Below, in pieces: positions 28,893 to 38,742 of a stretch of DNA of 64,000 nt; the first letter of the stretch is position 1; every line of letters begins with the position of its first letter. This stretch comes from Caldilineaceae bacterium bin5 (lineage in GTDB: Bacteria > Chloroflexota > Anaerolineae > Caldilineales > Caldilineaceae): contig MPML01000015.1 in assembly GCA_002238445.1 (NCBI GenBank), positions 26,233 to 90,232 on the forward strand, written 5' to 3'. A program made the translations under genes and the position numbers. The notes under the pieces were generated by a model that was not told the origin of the DNA, searched no databases, and saw only the letters and a program-made list of their open reading frames with translations.

Positions 28893-29303
28893 GTGATCGG
28901 TCTGGTAATCGTCTCCCACAGTGCCAAACTTGCCCAGGGCGTACATGAATTGGCGGCACAGATGGCCGGCGACCAGGTTGGCATCAGTGATGCCGGCGGG
29001 CTCTCAGATGATAGTGAGACATTTGGCACCGACGCCTTCAAGATACTTTCCGCTATTGAGGAAGTCTGGTGTGATGACGGTGTACTGGTGTTGATGGATC
29101 TCGGTAGCGCCGTTATGTCGGCGGAAATCGCGCTGGAAATGTTACCGGAGCAGCAGCGGCAGAACTGTCTCCTGAGCAATGCGCCGCTGGTGGAGGGTGC
29201 AATCGTCGCCGCACTTCATGCCAGCCTGGGTGAGCCTTTGCAAGCAGTGAACAGAGTCGCCGAGGCCGCACTATCGGCGCCGAAACTGGCAAACACCAGC
29301 TGA
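28893..29303 (+). CDS. dhaM: DhaM, PTS EIIA-type phosphodonor of dihydroxyacetone kinase (EIIA domain only)
   Basis: Takes phosphate from HPr on a His near the N-terminus (VIVSHSAKLAQGV) and passes it to ADP on DhaL. GTG start at 28893 with GGAG nine bases upstream; 136 residues, a single EIIA-mannose-like domain with VLVLMDLGSAVMSAE. In E. coli DhaM this domain is fused to HPr and enzyme-I-like domains; here those are the next two genes in the same order. An upstream in-frame ATG lies inside glpK and is unlikely. Confidence 0.9.
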   Translation: MIGLVIVSHSAKLAQGVHELAAQMAGDQVGISDAGGLSDDSETFGTDAFKILSAIEEVWCDDGVLVLMDLGSAVMSAEIALEMLPEQQRQNCLLSNAPLVEGAIVAALHASLGEPLQAVNRVAEAALSAPKLANTS

Positions 29304-29337
29304 ACTAAACCAGGTATCGTAACCTTGGAATTCTGAG

Positions 29338-29736
29338 ATGGAGAATCAATCTTCACCTTTCTCCCCTTTCGAGGGGAAAATAGAGAGGAATGAGCCGCAC
29401 CAAGAGGGTGGAAATAGCAGTAACTCCCACGCCTCTCCCCCCGACGCTCGTTCTTCACAGTTGGAGCCGCCGCATCAACTTTCCAAAAGTGTCGTGGTCA
29501 CTGTCAGTGATCCCCGCGGCCTTCATCTGCGCTCCGGTAGAGATGTCGTGCGCATTGCCAGCCAGTTTCAGGCGGAGATTACAGCCTCCAACCTCAGCCG
29601 GAACAGTAATGCCGTCGATTTGAAGAGTATTCTCCAACTGCTGCAGCTCCAGGCCCGCCAGGGGCACAGCCTGCAACTGGCCGCAACCGGCCCGGACGCT
29701 GACGCAGCCATCGAGGCGCTCTGCTCACTCTTCTGA
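29338..29736 (+). CDS. HPr-family phosphocarrier protein
   Basis: Small PTS phosphocarrier between enzyme I and DhaM. The active-site GLHLR keeps the phosphorylated His63 and Arg65, though the usual following Pro is Ser; the Ser of the HPr regulatory site (KSILQLL, Ser97) is kept. From the ATG at 29338 there is a 50-residue polar N-terminal extension absent from normal HPr. It contains a TCCCCT-TTCG-AGGGGA hairpin, so it may be untranslated leader; a TTG at 29461 would give a standard 91-residue protein. Start uncertain. Confidence 0.85.
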   Translation: MENQSSPFSPFEGKIERNEPHQEGGNSSNSHASPPDARSSQLEPPHQLSKSVVVTVSDPRGLHLRSGRDVVRIASQFQAEITASNLSRNSNAVDLKSILQLLQLQARQGHSLQLAATGPDADAAIEALCSLF

Positions 29737-29753
29737 ATCCAGCGAGAAAACCT

Positions 29754-31472
29754 GTGCAGCAGCTTTTTCACGGCCCCTCAGCAGCACCCGGGGTCGGCAT
29801 CGGCAACCTATACAAATACTCCCCGGTCCCCGCCGACGATTCAGGCGGGACGCCCGCGCCGCCTGTCGGCGACCCCGAAGAGGAGTGGGAGCGCTTTCTG
29901 GCGGCCCGCCTGCTCGTAGATGAGGAATTGGCACGCCTCGCCCAGATTGGGCAGACAGCAACTGCCGAGATCTTCCTCGTTCACCGCGAGATCCTCCATG
30001 ACAGCACCTTGACCGACGCAGTGCGCGCCGCCATCGACTCCGGTTCCGACGCTACCAGTGCCACCCGGCAGGCGACGGGGCAACTGGTCAAACTCTTCCA
30101 GGACCTCAGCGACCAGTACTTCGCCAGCCGCGCCACCGACATCCGCGATGTAGGTCAGCGCCTTGTCTACCGCCTGGGGGGCATAACTTCCGCCCGCCAG
30201 TTGAATCCACTGCCCAATGGCACCATCCTGGTTGCCGAGGACTTGACCCCCTTCGATACCACCCATCTTGACCAGGCGCACGTTGTAGGCATCGCATTGG
30301 CCGCCAGCACACCCACCGCCCACACCGCCATTCTGGCCCGCAGTCTGGGCATTCCTCTCGTCTGCAGCGCCGGGGCGGAGATTCTGCAGCTGCACAGCGG
30401 TATGTTCGGCGTGGTCGATGGAATCCGTGGCCGTCTCCTCGTGGACCCGGATGAGGAGACGCTCGAACAATATGAACTGACCAGGTCGCGGCTGCGGCGC
30501 TTTCAGGCCGAGGCGCTCTCGCATTCCCATGAGCCTGCACTCACTCCGGACGGCGAACGCATTCCCGTACGCGTTAACGTCAACAGCCGCGAAGATCTCC
30601 TGCACATCCACACCAACGGCGCCGAGGGCATCGGTCTCCTGCGCACTGAAAACCTGTTTCAGCACCGTACCAGCCCACCTACCATTTCCGAGCAGCTGGA
30701 TGCCTACCAGGATGTGCATTCATACACCAACAGCCATTCTCTGACCGTACGATTACTTGACATCGGCGGCGACAAGCCGGTTTCCTACCTGCAGCAACCC
30801 GCCGAAGCCAACCCCTTCCTCGGCGTGCGCGGCATCCGCCTGCTGCTTCGCCACCCCCAAATGCTCATCGATCAGGCCCGGGCATTGGTCGAACTGGCGC
30901 ACAACGTATCCCCCGTTTCACGCATTCGAATTCTCATCCCCATGATTTCGAAAGTGAACGAAGTTCAACAGACGTTGGACCTGCTTGACGAGATTCCCGG
31001 CTACCAGCATTGCCGTCAACAACTCGGCACCTTGGAAATAGGCGTCCTGATCGAAGTGCCGTCAGCCGCTCTCCTGGCGCATCACCTCGCGCCGCAGGTC
31101 GATTTTCTCAGTATCGGCACCAACGATTTGGCCCAATATACGCTTGCCGCCGACCGCGTCAACAGCGCTGTCGCCACACTCGCAACCCCGCTTGACCCTT
31201 CTGTCCTGCGCCTGATTGCCCTGACCTGCGAGGCGGGCCGAGCCAACGGAATCTCCGTCGCCATCTGTGGTGAAGTCGGTGGAGACCCGTCTGTGCAGCC
31301 CCTGCTGCTTGGCTTGGGGTTGAATGAAATCAGCGTCGCCGGCCCCGCCGTTCCCCTGGTCAAATCCGCCATCAGGCGCGTGGACATGGATTCGGCCAGG
31401 ATGCTCGCCGCCAAAGCGCTTAAATGCAGCCGCGCCCAGGAGGTCCACCAACTTCTCCACGACTTTGGATAG
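29754..31472 (+). CDS. ptsI: Phosphoenolpyruvate-protein phosphotransferase (PTS enzyme I)
   Basis: Transfers phosphate from PEP to HPr in the cytoplasm. The 572-residue protein (GTG start) has the phosphorylated His in TPTAHTAILARS, the PEP-binding barrel with LLRTENLFQHR, LDIGGDKP and FLSIGTNDLAQYT, and the active-site Cys in AICGEVGGDP. Length matches the family. It lies 17 bases after the HPr gene. No sugar-specific EIIB or EIIC gene is visible, so this PTS probably serves dihydroxyacetone phosphorylation. Confidence 0.95.
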   Translation: MQQLFHGPSAAPGVGIGNLYKYSPVPADDSGGTPAPPVGDPEEEWERFLAARLLVDEELARLAQIGQTATAEIFLVHREILHDSTLTDAVRAAIDSGSDATSATRQATGQLVKLFQDLSDQYFASRATDIRDVGQRLVYRLGGITSARQLNPLPNGTILVAEDLTPFDTTHLDQAHVVGIALAASTPTAHTAILARSLGIPLVCSAGAEILQLHSGMFGVVDGIRGRLLVDPDEETLEQYELTRSRLRRFQAEALSHSHEPALTPDGERIPVRVNVNSREDLLHIHTNGAEGIGLLRTENLFQHRTSPPTISEQLDAYQDVHSYTNSHSLTVRLLDIGGDKPVSYLQQPAEANPFLGVRGIRLLLRHPQMLIDQARALVELAHNVSPVSRIRILIPMISKVNEVQQTLDLLDEIPGYQHCRQQLGTLEIGVLIEVPSAALLAHHLAPQVDFLSIGTNDLAQYTLAADRVNSAVATLATPLDPSVLRLIALTCEAGRANGISVAICGEVGGDPSVQPLLLGLGLNEISVAGPAVPLVKSAIRRVDMDSARMLAAKALKCSRAQEVHQLLHDFG

Positions 31473-31478
31473 TCCCCG

Positions 31479-33317
<1,839 letters not shown>

Positions 33318-33346
33318 TTCTCGGACACAGTACTTGAGATACTTCG

Positions 33347-33651
33347 TTCGAAAGAAACTACTCAGGCGCAACTAATCTGCGATCTGGAATGAGGCGAGCA
33401 AAGGTGCTCTCTCAACTCTTTACTATTATATGGGCGGTCGGGCCTTCGGCCCTCCCTTGTGCAGGGGCTGCGCCCCCGCAACGCCCCCCTACAAAACCAT
33501 CCCTCACCGACCTTGTGTGCGCATTCCAGCGGTGCGGCTCCAGCAACCTGGCTGCCGCCAACCGAATATGCGATCAGATAGCCTGAATGGCGGCCGGGAT
33601 AAAGGGCTGGTCAAGACAGACACTATATATGGCTTAGTAGTTTCGTTCGAA
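33347..33651 (+). repeat. Dispersed structured repeat, copy 1 (MITE-like)
   Basis: About 305 bp filling the glpA-glpB gap. The ends are near-perfect inverted repeats: TTCGAAAGAAACTACT (33347-33362) and AGTAGTTTCGTTCGAA (33636-33651), 15 of 16 matching. Inside are hairpins GGGCC-TTC-GGCCC (33440-33452) and GGGGC-TGC-GCCCC (33464-33476), flanked by GGGCG/CGCCC. A very similar copy lies at 45846-46140 and a third starts near 63929. Reading frames inside it differ between copies, so it is not coding. Confidence 0.85.
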
Positions 33652-33702
33652 AAGGAAATGAAAACCTGGACCGCCGCGAGTGCCGCACGGTTGTGATTCC
33701 AA

Positions 33703-35127
33703 ATGCCGGAAACTCCTAATGAAAAACAGTCTTCACGCATGCTCGATCTTCTCATCATCGGCGCCGGCCTGACCGGCCTCTTTGCCGCCTATACGGCTGC
33801 CCGCGCCGGTCTGCGGGTGCGGGTGATCGCCAAGGGCATGGGGGCAACACACTGGCATGCGGGAACAATTGATCTTCTGGGCTATCTACCTGATGTTGAA
33901 GAACCGGTCACGAACTGGATGCATGCCCTTCCCGCACTGCCGTCCTCGCATCCCTACCGGCTGCTCGGCGAGGAGACGATTACGAAGGCACTGGGCAGTT
34001 TTCAACGGCTTACCGTCGCAGCCGGCCTGCCGTACGAACGCGCCCACGCCAACATGAATCTGCCAGTTGCCAGCGCGTCTGAGGAACAGACCCCGCATAA
34101 TCTTGAGCCTGACGGATATGTCCGTGACGCCACTCCGGGGCAAAACTGCCAGCTCATTTCACCGGTAGGCGCGGCGCGACCGGTCTACCTTGCGCCGGCG
34201 GCACAACTGGCCGGCAATTTAGAGGATGAACAGCCTTTGGTAATAGTCGGCCTTGAAGGTATGCCTGATTTCTATCCGGCGCTGATCGCCGAAAACCTGC
34301 AAAAGCAGGGCCACCGCGCTCGCAGCGCAACCGTGGCCCTCAGTCCACTGACCAGGCGCAGTGATAACAGCCCTCTGCAGGTGGCCCGGATGCTGGATCA
34401 GCCTGCCGCACAGGCACAGCTGGCAAAAATGGTGGTAGACGTAGTCGAGGCAGGTGAACGGGTGGGCCTCCCTGCCGTGCTGGGGCTGAGCGCTCACACA
34501 CGCCTCCTTACCCAACTGCATGAGACAATTGTCGATCGAGGCAGTCGAACTTCCCAGTCACACGACGGACCGCGAGCGGGCCTTGCCGTATTCGAGATTC
34601 CCACACTGCCTCCCAGCGTGCCAGGAATGCGTCTGGACACGACGCTGCGCGCCCAACTAGCCCGTTTGGGCGTTCGCGTTGAAATCGGCATGGAAGTTTG
34701 CGGGGTCGGCGCAACCAATCGGCGCATTGAATGGATAGAAACCGAGACTGGAAGCCGTCCTCTTCGCCACAGGGCGCACAACTACATGCTGGCAACCGGC
34801 GGTATCCTCGGCGGTGGCATCCGCGGCGACCGCTGCGGCCGCGTGGAGGAGACCGTTTTCAACCTGCCTCTGTCAGCACCGCAGACACGATCTCAATGGT
34901 TGCGCCCTCTCTTCCTGGACCGGCAGGGCCATCCGGTCTTCCAGGGCGGTGTTTCCGTTGACGCCCGCTTTCGTCCGCTCGACCAGGCCGGCGCGCCAGT
35001 CTACGATAATCTGTGGGCCGCAGGCGCGGTCCTCGCCCACACCGATCCGATCCGCGAGCGCAGCCGTGAAGGAATCGCATTAGCTACTGGCTACGCCGCG
35101 GCAACCGCTGTGGCCAGTGGCCTGTAA
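33703..35127 (+). CDS. glpB: Anaerobic glycerol-3-phosphate dehydrogenase subunit B
   Basis: Flavoprotein subunit of the GlpABC complex, 474 residues, thought to pass electrons between GlpA and the iron-sulfur subunit. The N-terminal FAD motif is LLIIGAGLTGLFAA, followed by GMGATHWHAGTIDLLGY, typical of GlpB; a second FAD region near the C-terminus includes NLWAAGAVLA. The start could also be the ATG at 33739. Its separation from glpA by a 305-bp repeat is unusual for this operon. Confidence 0.93.
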   Translation: MPETPNEKQSSRMLDLLIIGAGLTGLFAAYTAARAGLRVRVIAKGMGATHWHAGTIDLLGYLPDVEEPVTNWMHALPALPSSHPYRLLGEETITKALGSFQRLTVAAGLPYERAHANMNLPVASASEEQTPHNLEPDGYVRDATPGQNCQLISPVGAARPVYLAPAAQLAGNLEDEQPLVIVGLEGMPDFYPALIAENLQKQGHRARSATVALSPLTRRSDNSPLQVARMLDQPAAQAQLAKMVVDVVEAGERVGLPAVLGLSAHTRLLTQLHETIVDRGSRTSQSHDGPRAGLAVFEIPTLPPSVPGMRLDTTLRAQLARLGVRVEIGMEVCGVGATNRRIEWIETETGSRPLRHRAHNYMLATGGILGGGIRGDRCGRVEETVFNLPLSAPQTRSQWLRPLFLDRQGHPVFQGGVSVDARFRPLDQAGAPVYDNLWAAGAVLAHTDPIRERSREGIALATGYAAATAVASGL

Positions 35128-35177
35128 CAATACTGGCCTGTAGTGGCCGCCTGACGCTAACCACCAGCACCGATCCT

Positions 35178-36536
35178 ATGCAAACCGTTTCTCTGAATTC
35201 AGTCGGAATGACCCTGGACGCTTGTATCAAGTGCAATATCTGCACCAGCTACTGCCCTGTGTCCGAAGTTACCGACAGCTTCCCCGGACCCAAGTACGCC
35301 GCGCCCCAGTCGGAACGATTCCGCGAAATCGGACTTCCCCTTTCCGAGGCCGCCGCTGACCCCAATTCAGGGGCACCTGGCGCAGGGCACTCGCCCGACG
35401 CTTCGGTGGACTACTGCTCCGGCTGCCGGGTCTGCAATGAAGTCTGTCCAACCGGCGTGCGAATCGCCGAAATCAACGCCCGCGCCCGCGCCCGCATGGT
35501 GGCAACGCAGGGTCTCTCCTTGCGCAACCGGCTCCTGGGACGCAATGAACTGATGGGCCGGGCAGGCAGCTTCGCGCCGGGCTTGGCAAACTTCATCCTG
35601 CACAATCCGCTGAGCCGTCGGCTGGCCGCTGTCCTGTTTGGCGTGGCCGCGAAGGCGCCGCTGCCCCGCTGGCACCATGAAACGCTCAACCGCTGGCTGG
35701 CCCGTACCCGCGCCCAGCGGCTGCGCAGCGAGCGCAAAGTCGTCTATTTTCACGGCTGCGCCACCCAGTATTACGAGCCGTTTGTCGGCATCGCCGCGAT
35801 TCTGGTGTTGGAGCATCTCGGATACGAAGTAGTAGTGCCTCCGCAGAACTGCTGCGGCCTGCCGATGCTTTCGAATGGGGAATTTGGCGCTGCCGAGGGC
35901 TATCATCGCCGCAACGTGGCCAGCCTGGCCGACTATGTCCGCGCCGGTTACCCAATCCTTGGTACCAGCACCAGCTGCACGCTGACCCTGAAGGAAGAGG
36001 CGCCCGAACTGCTCGACCTTGAGGACGATGCAGGCTCGCAGTCCCTGAAATTTGCGACCTGGGATATCTTCGAATGGCTGCGCGACGGTCTCGATCAAGG
36101 CCAATTGCCCTCCGATCTGCGTCCACTTAACCGTACTGAGCAGCCCTTTATTTTGCCTTATCATGCCCCATGTCAGTTGCGGGCACATCGCATCGGCAAA
36201 CCGGCTCTGGACGTGCTGGCCCGGATCCCGGGCCTTGACCTCCGCGAGAGTCACGCCCGCTGTTGCGGCATCGCCGGGACGTATGGCTACAAGACCGAAA
36301 AATATCAGATAGCCATGGACGTGGGCGCGGAGCTGTTCGATTATGTCGCCGCGCAAGCTGAAGAGTCGGATTCGGTCGCCGCGGGGTCGGTTTCCTTTAC
36401 CGCCTGCGATTCTGAAACCTGTCGCTGGCAGCTGGAACACGGGACCGGTCTCCCATCGCTCCATCCCATTGAACTGTTGGCGGCATCCTATGGCCTCTAC
36501 GACCTGCAAGCGCGGCGGCCCGCCGATGGAAACTGA
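35178..36536 (+). CDS. glpC: Anaerobic glycerol-3-phosphate dehydrogenase subunit C
   Basis: Membrane-associated iron-sulfur subunit that anchors GlpAB and passes electrons to the quinone pool. The 452-residue protein has two [4Fe-4S] motifs, CIKCNICTSYCP (Cys16/19/22/26) and CSGCRVCNEVCP, followed by two CCG-type domains (NCCGLPML and RCCGIAGTYG). With GlpA and GlpB present, the complex is complete. Confidence 0.94.
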   Translation: MQTVSLNSVGMTLDACIKCNICTSYCPVSEVTDSFPGPKYAAPQSERFREIGLPLSEAAADPNSGAPGAGHSPDASVDYCSGCRVCNEVCPTGVRIAEINARARARMVATQGLSLRNRLLGRNELMGRAGSFAPGLANFILHNPLSRRLAAVLFGVAAKAPLPRWHHETLNRWLARTRAQRLRSERKVVYFHGCATQYYEPFVGIAAILVLEHLGYEVVVPPQNCCGLPMLSNGEFGAAEGYHRRNVASLADYVRAGYPILGTSTSCTLTLKEEAPELLDLEDDAGSQSLKFATWDIFEWLRDGLDQGQLPSDLRPLNRTEQPFILPYHAPCQLRAHRIGKPALDVLARIPGLDLRESHARCCGIAGTYGYKTEKYQIAMDVGAELFDYVAAQAEESDSVAAGSVSFTACDSETCRWQLEHGTGLPSLHPIELLAASYGLYDLQARRPADGN

Positions 36537-36539
36537 CCG

Positions 36540-37631
36540 ATGAGCTCGCTTCGCATCCTGATAATCGGAGCCGGGGCAATTGGCTGCTTTGTCGGCGGCA
36601 AGTTGGCTTCGGCAGGGCACAGCGTGACCTTGGTCGGCCGCGCCCGCACATCCGCGGCTCTTCAAGCGCGCGGTCTGAAGTTGCACGCGGCTGATGGTGC
36701 TGTGCAAACAGTCCGCACGGTCGGCGCGGCAGCCTCGGTGCGAGAGGCGTTTCCCGCCCCTTATGACATCGTAGTTTTTGCAGTTAAGAGCTACGACACG
36801 GCAGCTGCGCTTGATGAACTGGTCTCGATCGGATCCACGCTCCCGCCAAATATCCTCAGCCTTCAGAACGGCGTCGGCAATGAGAACGAGATTGCAGCGC
36901 GTTTTGGCGCGCAGCGGGTCGTCGCCGGAACGATTACCGCGCCGGTTGAGGTACGGGAGCCGGGCGTGGTCCAGGTGACTAAGCCAGGATTTGCTATCGG
37001 CCTGGCAGAATTCTGCGAATCGAGTGAAGCGAAAGAAGCCAACCCTCGCGCCTCTCTCCTCACTTCGCTCTCCTCGCAGTTTTCCGCTGCCGGTCTCCCC
37101 ACAAAAGTGTACGAAGATGCCCAGGCCATGAAATGGTCCAAGCTGCTCATGAACATGATCGGCAATGCCACCAGCGCCATCCTGGCCGAGCCGCCCGGCG
37201 TCACTTTCGCCGACCCGCGCATAACCAACCTGGAGATCGACGCCCTACGCGAGGCCCTGCGCGTGATGGCTGCGGCCAACATCCGTCCTCTGAATATGGA
37301 AAAGTATCCGCTAGGTACACTCGCCCCTCTGTTGCGCTTCGGCCCGCGCGCGCTTTTACGGCCCGCTCTGCACAGGATCGTCGGCGGCGCGCGGGGTGGA
37401 AAGATGCCCAGCTTGTTTTTGGACTTGGAGGCAGGTAAGAGCGGGAGTGAAGTGGGCTGGTACAACGGCGCCGTCGTGCGCCTGGGGGGTGATGTCGGCA
37501 TCGAAACGCCAGTCAACCGTTTGCTGACCGAAACTGTCCAGCAGCTGGCTGCCGAACCCCAATCGCGCTCGGCCTGGCGAGGAAATTACGAGCGCCTTAC
37601 TGCATTGGTCAGAGAGGTTTCCGGCTCCTAG
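36540..37631 (+). CDS. Ketopantoate reductase family protein (PanE/ApbA-like)
   Basis: NADPH-dependent 2-oxoacid reductase family, 363 residues, starting four bases after glpC. It has the GAGAIGCFVGGKLA nucleotide motif (residues 10-23), AVKSYDT, SLQNGVGNE, and the substrate-domain KWSKLLMNMIGNA with the conserved Lys. The known reaction of the family is reduction of ketopantoate to pantoate, but many members act on other oxoacids. It is longer than E. coli PanE, and its place after glpABC leaves the substrate open. Confidence 0.85.
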   Translation: MSSLRILIIGAGAIGCFVGGKLASAGHSVTLVGRARTSAALQARGLKLHAADGAVQTVRTVGAAASVREAFPAPYDIVVFAVKSYDTAAALDELVSIGSTLPPNILSLQNGVGNENEIAARFGAQRVVAGTITAPVEVREPGVVQVTKPGFAIGLAEFCESSEAKEANPRASLLTSLSSQFSAAGLPTKVYEDAQAMKWSKLLMNMIGNATSAILAEPPGVTFADPRITNLEIDALREALRVMAAANIRPLNMEKYPLGTLAPLLRFGPRALLRPALHRIVGGARGGKMPSLFLDLEAGKSGSEVGWYNGAVVRLGGDVGIETPVNRLLTETVQQLAAEPQSRSAWRGNYERLTALVREVSGS

Positions 37632-37691
37632 TGCACAAAGCCCCCTGCAATTGAAGGTGCGCACCAGCAGTCGACTCTAAGAAACGTCAGT

Positions 37692-38573
37692 CTAAAGTCC
37701 CGGGCCGATCAGCACAATCAGCACCAATGCCAGAATGGCAAAAGCCGAATACTCCAGCACAAGCTTGCGGCTGAGATGGCCCTCATGCAGTGCGTGGCGC
37801 GCCAGCCCCACGAACAGATAGAAGATCAACAGCAGTACCAGCCCACCACTTGCGCCCGACAGCGGCCAATAATTTAACGCCCACGCCGCCTCTCCCAGTA
37901 CCAGCGCAACTACTGCCGCATAGCTGAGCACGACGTTCACTCTTGGCGTTATGTCGCGCAACAATTCTACCGCCAGCAGCGCGGCCGTCGCTGCAATCAG
38001 AGAACCGGAGAGCAGGCTGCGAGTTCGGGTCTGATACACCAACAAAAAGAGGGCTAGTGCAGCAGTATAGGAAAGTACATTGAGCAGGATGCGGGCCTGC
38101 CGGTAGCCTGATGATTCGCGGTCTGCGGTGGCATATAAATTGAACAAAATAATCGCGATCAGCCCGCCGCTTAACAACGCCGTACCCGCCTGGAAAAGCG
38201 GCGTGGTGACCACTGGCGCCATCAATACTGCCAAAATCGAGACGGCAGCAGGGAGACCCCAGAACAGCCAGGTGTGCCCGCCATTTTCCGGTTCATGACC
38301 CAGCGGATCCCCGGCGAAAAGAGGATGTGTACGAATTGCACGCTCCGTGCCGCTGGCAGTGAGCAGCGCGATAAAGACGGCGATGACGGTCGTCTCGCTG
38401 ATCCTGATCGACATGGGCGAGCCAAGCACATTCAGAGTCAGAACAACTGTCGGCAGCCGCAAGAACAGGCTGATCGATACAGTAGCCGCCACCGTCCATG
38501 CCAACACGCTCACGCGCTGCACGAAACGCCGGTTTGGACCGGCTGCACCCAAAGATGGCCCTGATCGTTCCAT
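37692..38573 (-). CDS. Hypothetical polytopic membrane protein
   Basis: About 293 residues with roughly eight hydrophobic segments. I chose the ATG at 38573; an upstream TTG at 38669 would add 32 residues that look like translated spacer DNA. A short basic N-terminus is followed by LAWTVAATVSISLFL, and the protein ends hydrophobic (LALVLIVLIGPGL). Transcribed against its neighbours. No family recognised. Confidence 0.75.
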   Translation of the reverse strand: MERSGPSLGAAGPNRRFVQRVSVLAWTVAATVSISLFLRLPTVVLTLNVLGSPMSIRISETTVIAVFIALLTASGTERAIRTHPLFAGDPLGHEPENGGHTWLFWGLPAAVSILAVLMAPVVTTPLFQAGTALLSGGLIAIILFNLYATADRESSGYRQARILLNVLSYTAALALFLLVYQTRTRSLLSGSLIAATAALLAVELLRDITPRVNVVLSYAAVVALVLGEAAWALNYWPLSGASGGLVLLLIFYLFVGLARHALHEGHLSRKLVLEYSAFAILALVLIVLIGPGL

Positions 38574-38742
38574 CCCTATTTCGGCAAAGGTTGATTGGCT
38601 GACTTCAGATTGCCGTGTATTCTGTTGGCCGCCGGCCGCAAACGGCGAATACCAGTTCTCAGTCCCCAATTTTCAGCTTCCAGTTTCCAGTTGCAAAGGA
38701 TGATGTTACTATAAAACAAAAAGCACCAACTGGAAACCGCAG

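Noticed and set aside
33389..33696. ORFs inside repeat copy 1 and the matching ORFs at 45883-46448 in copy 2, which share some translated stretches such as KGLVKT and YGLVVSF
   Set aside because: The shared frame is broken by length differences between copies, the starts do not correspond, and similarity is explained by the nucleotide-level repeat. The hairpins vary in a way that keeps pairing rather than codons.
38574..38742. A -35/-10 pair before the CHAT gene (TATAAA near 38710)
   Set aside because: The best-matching boxes are only about 13 to 15 bases apart, too close for a convincing sigma-70 promoter.
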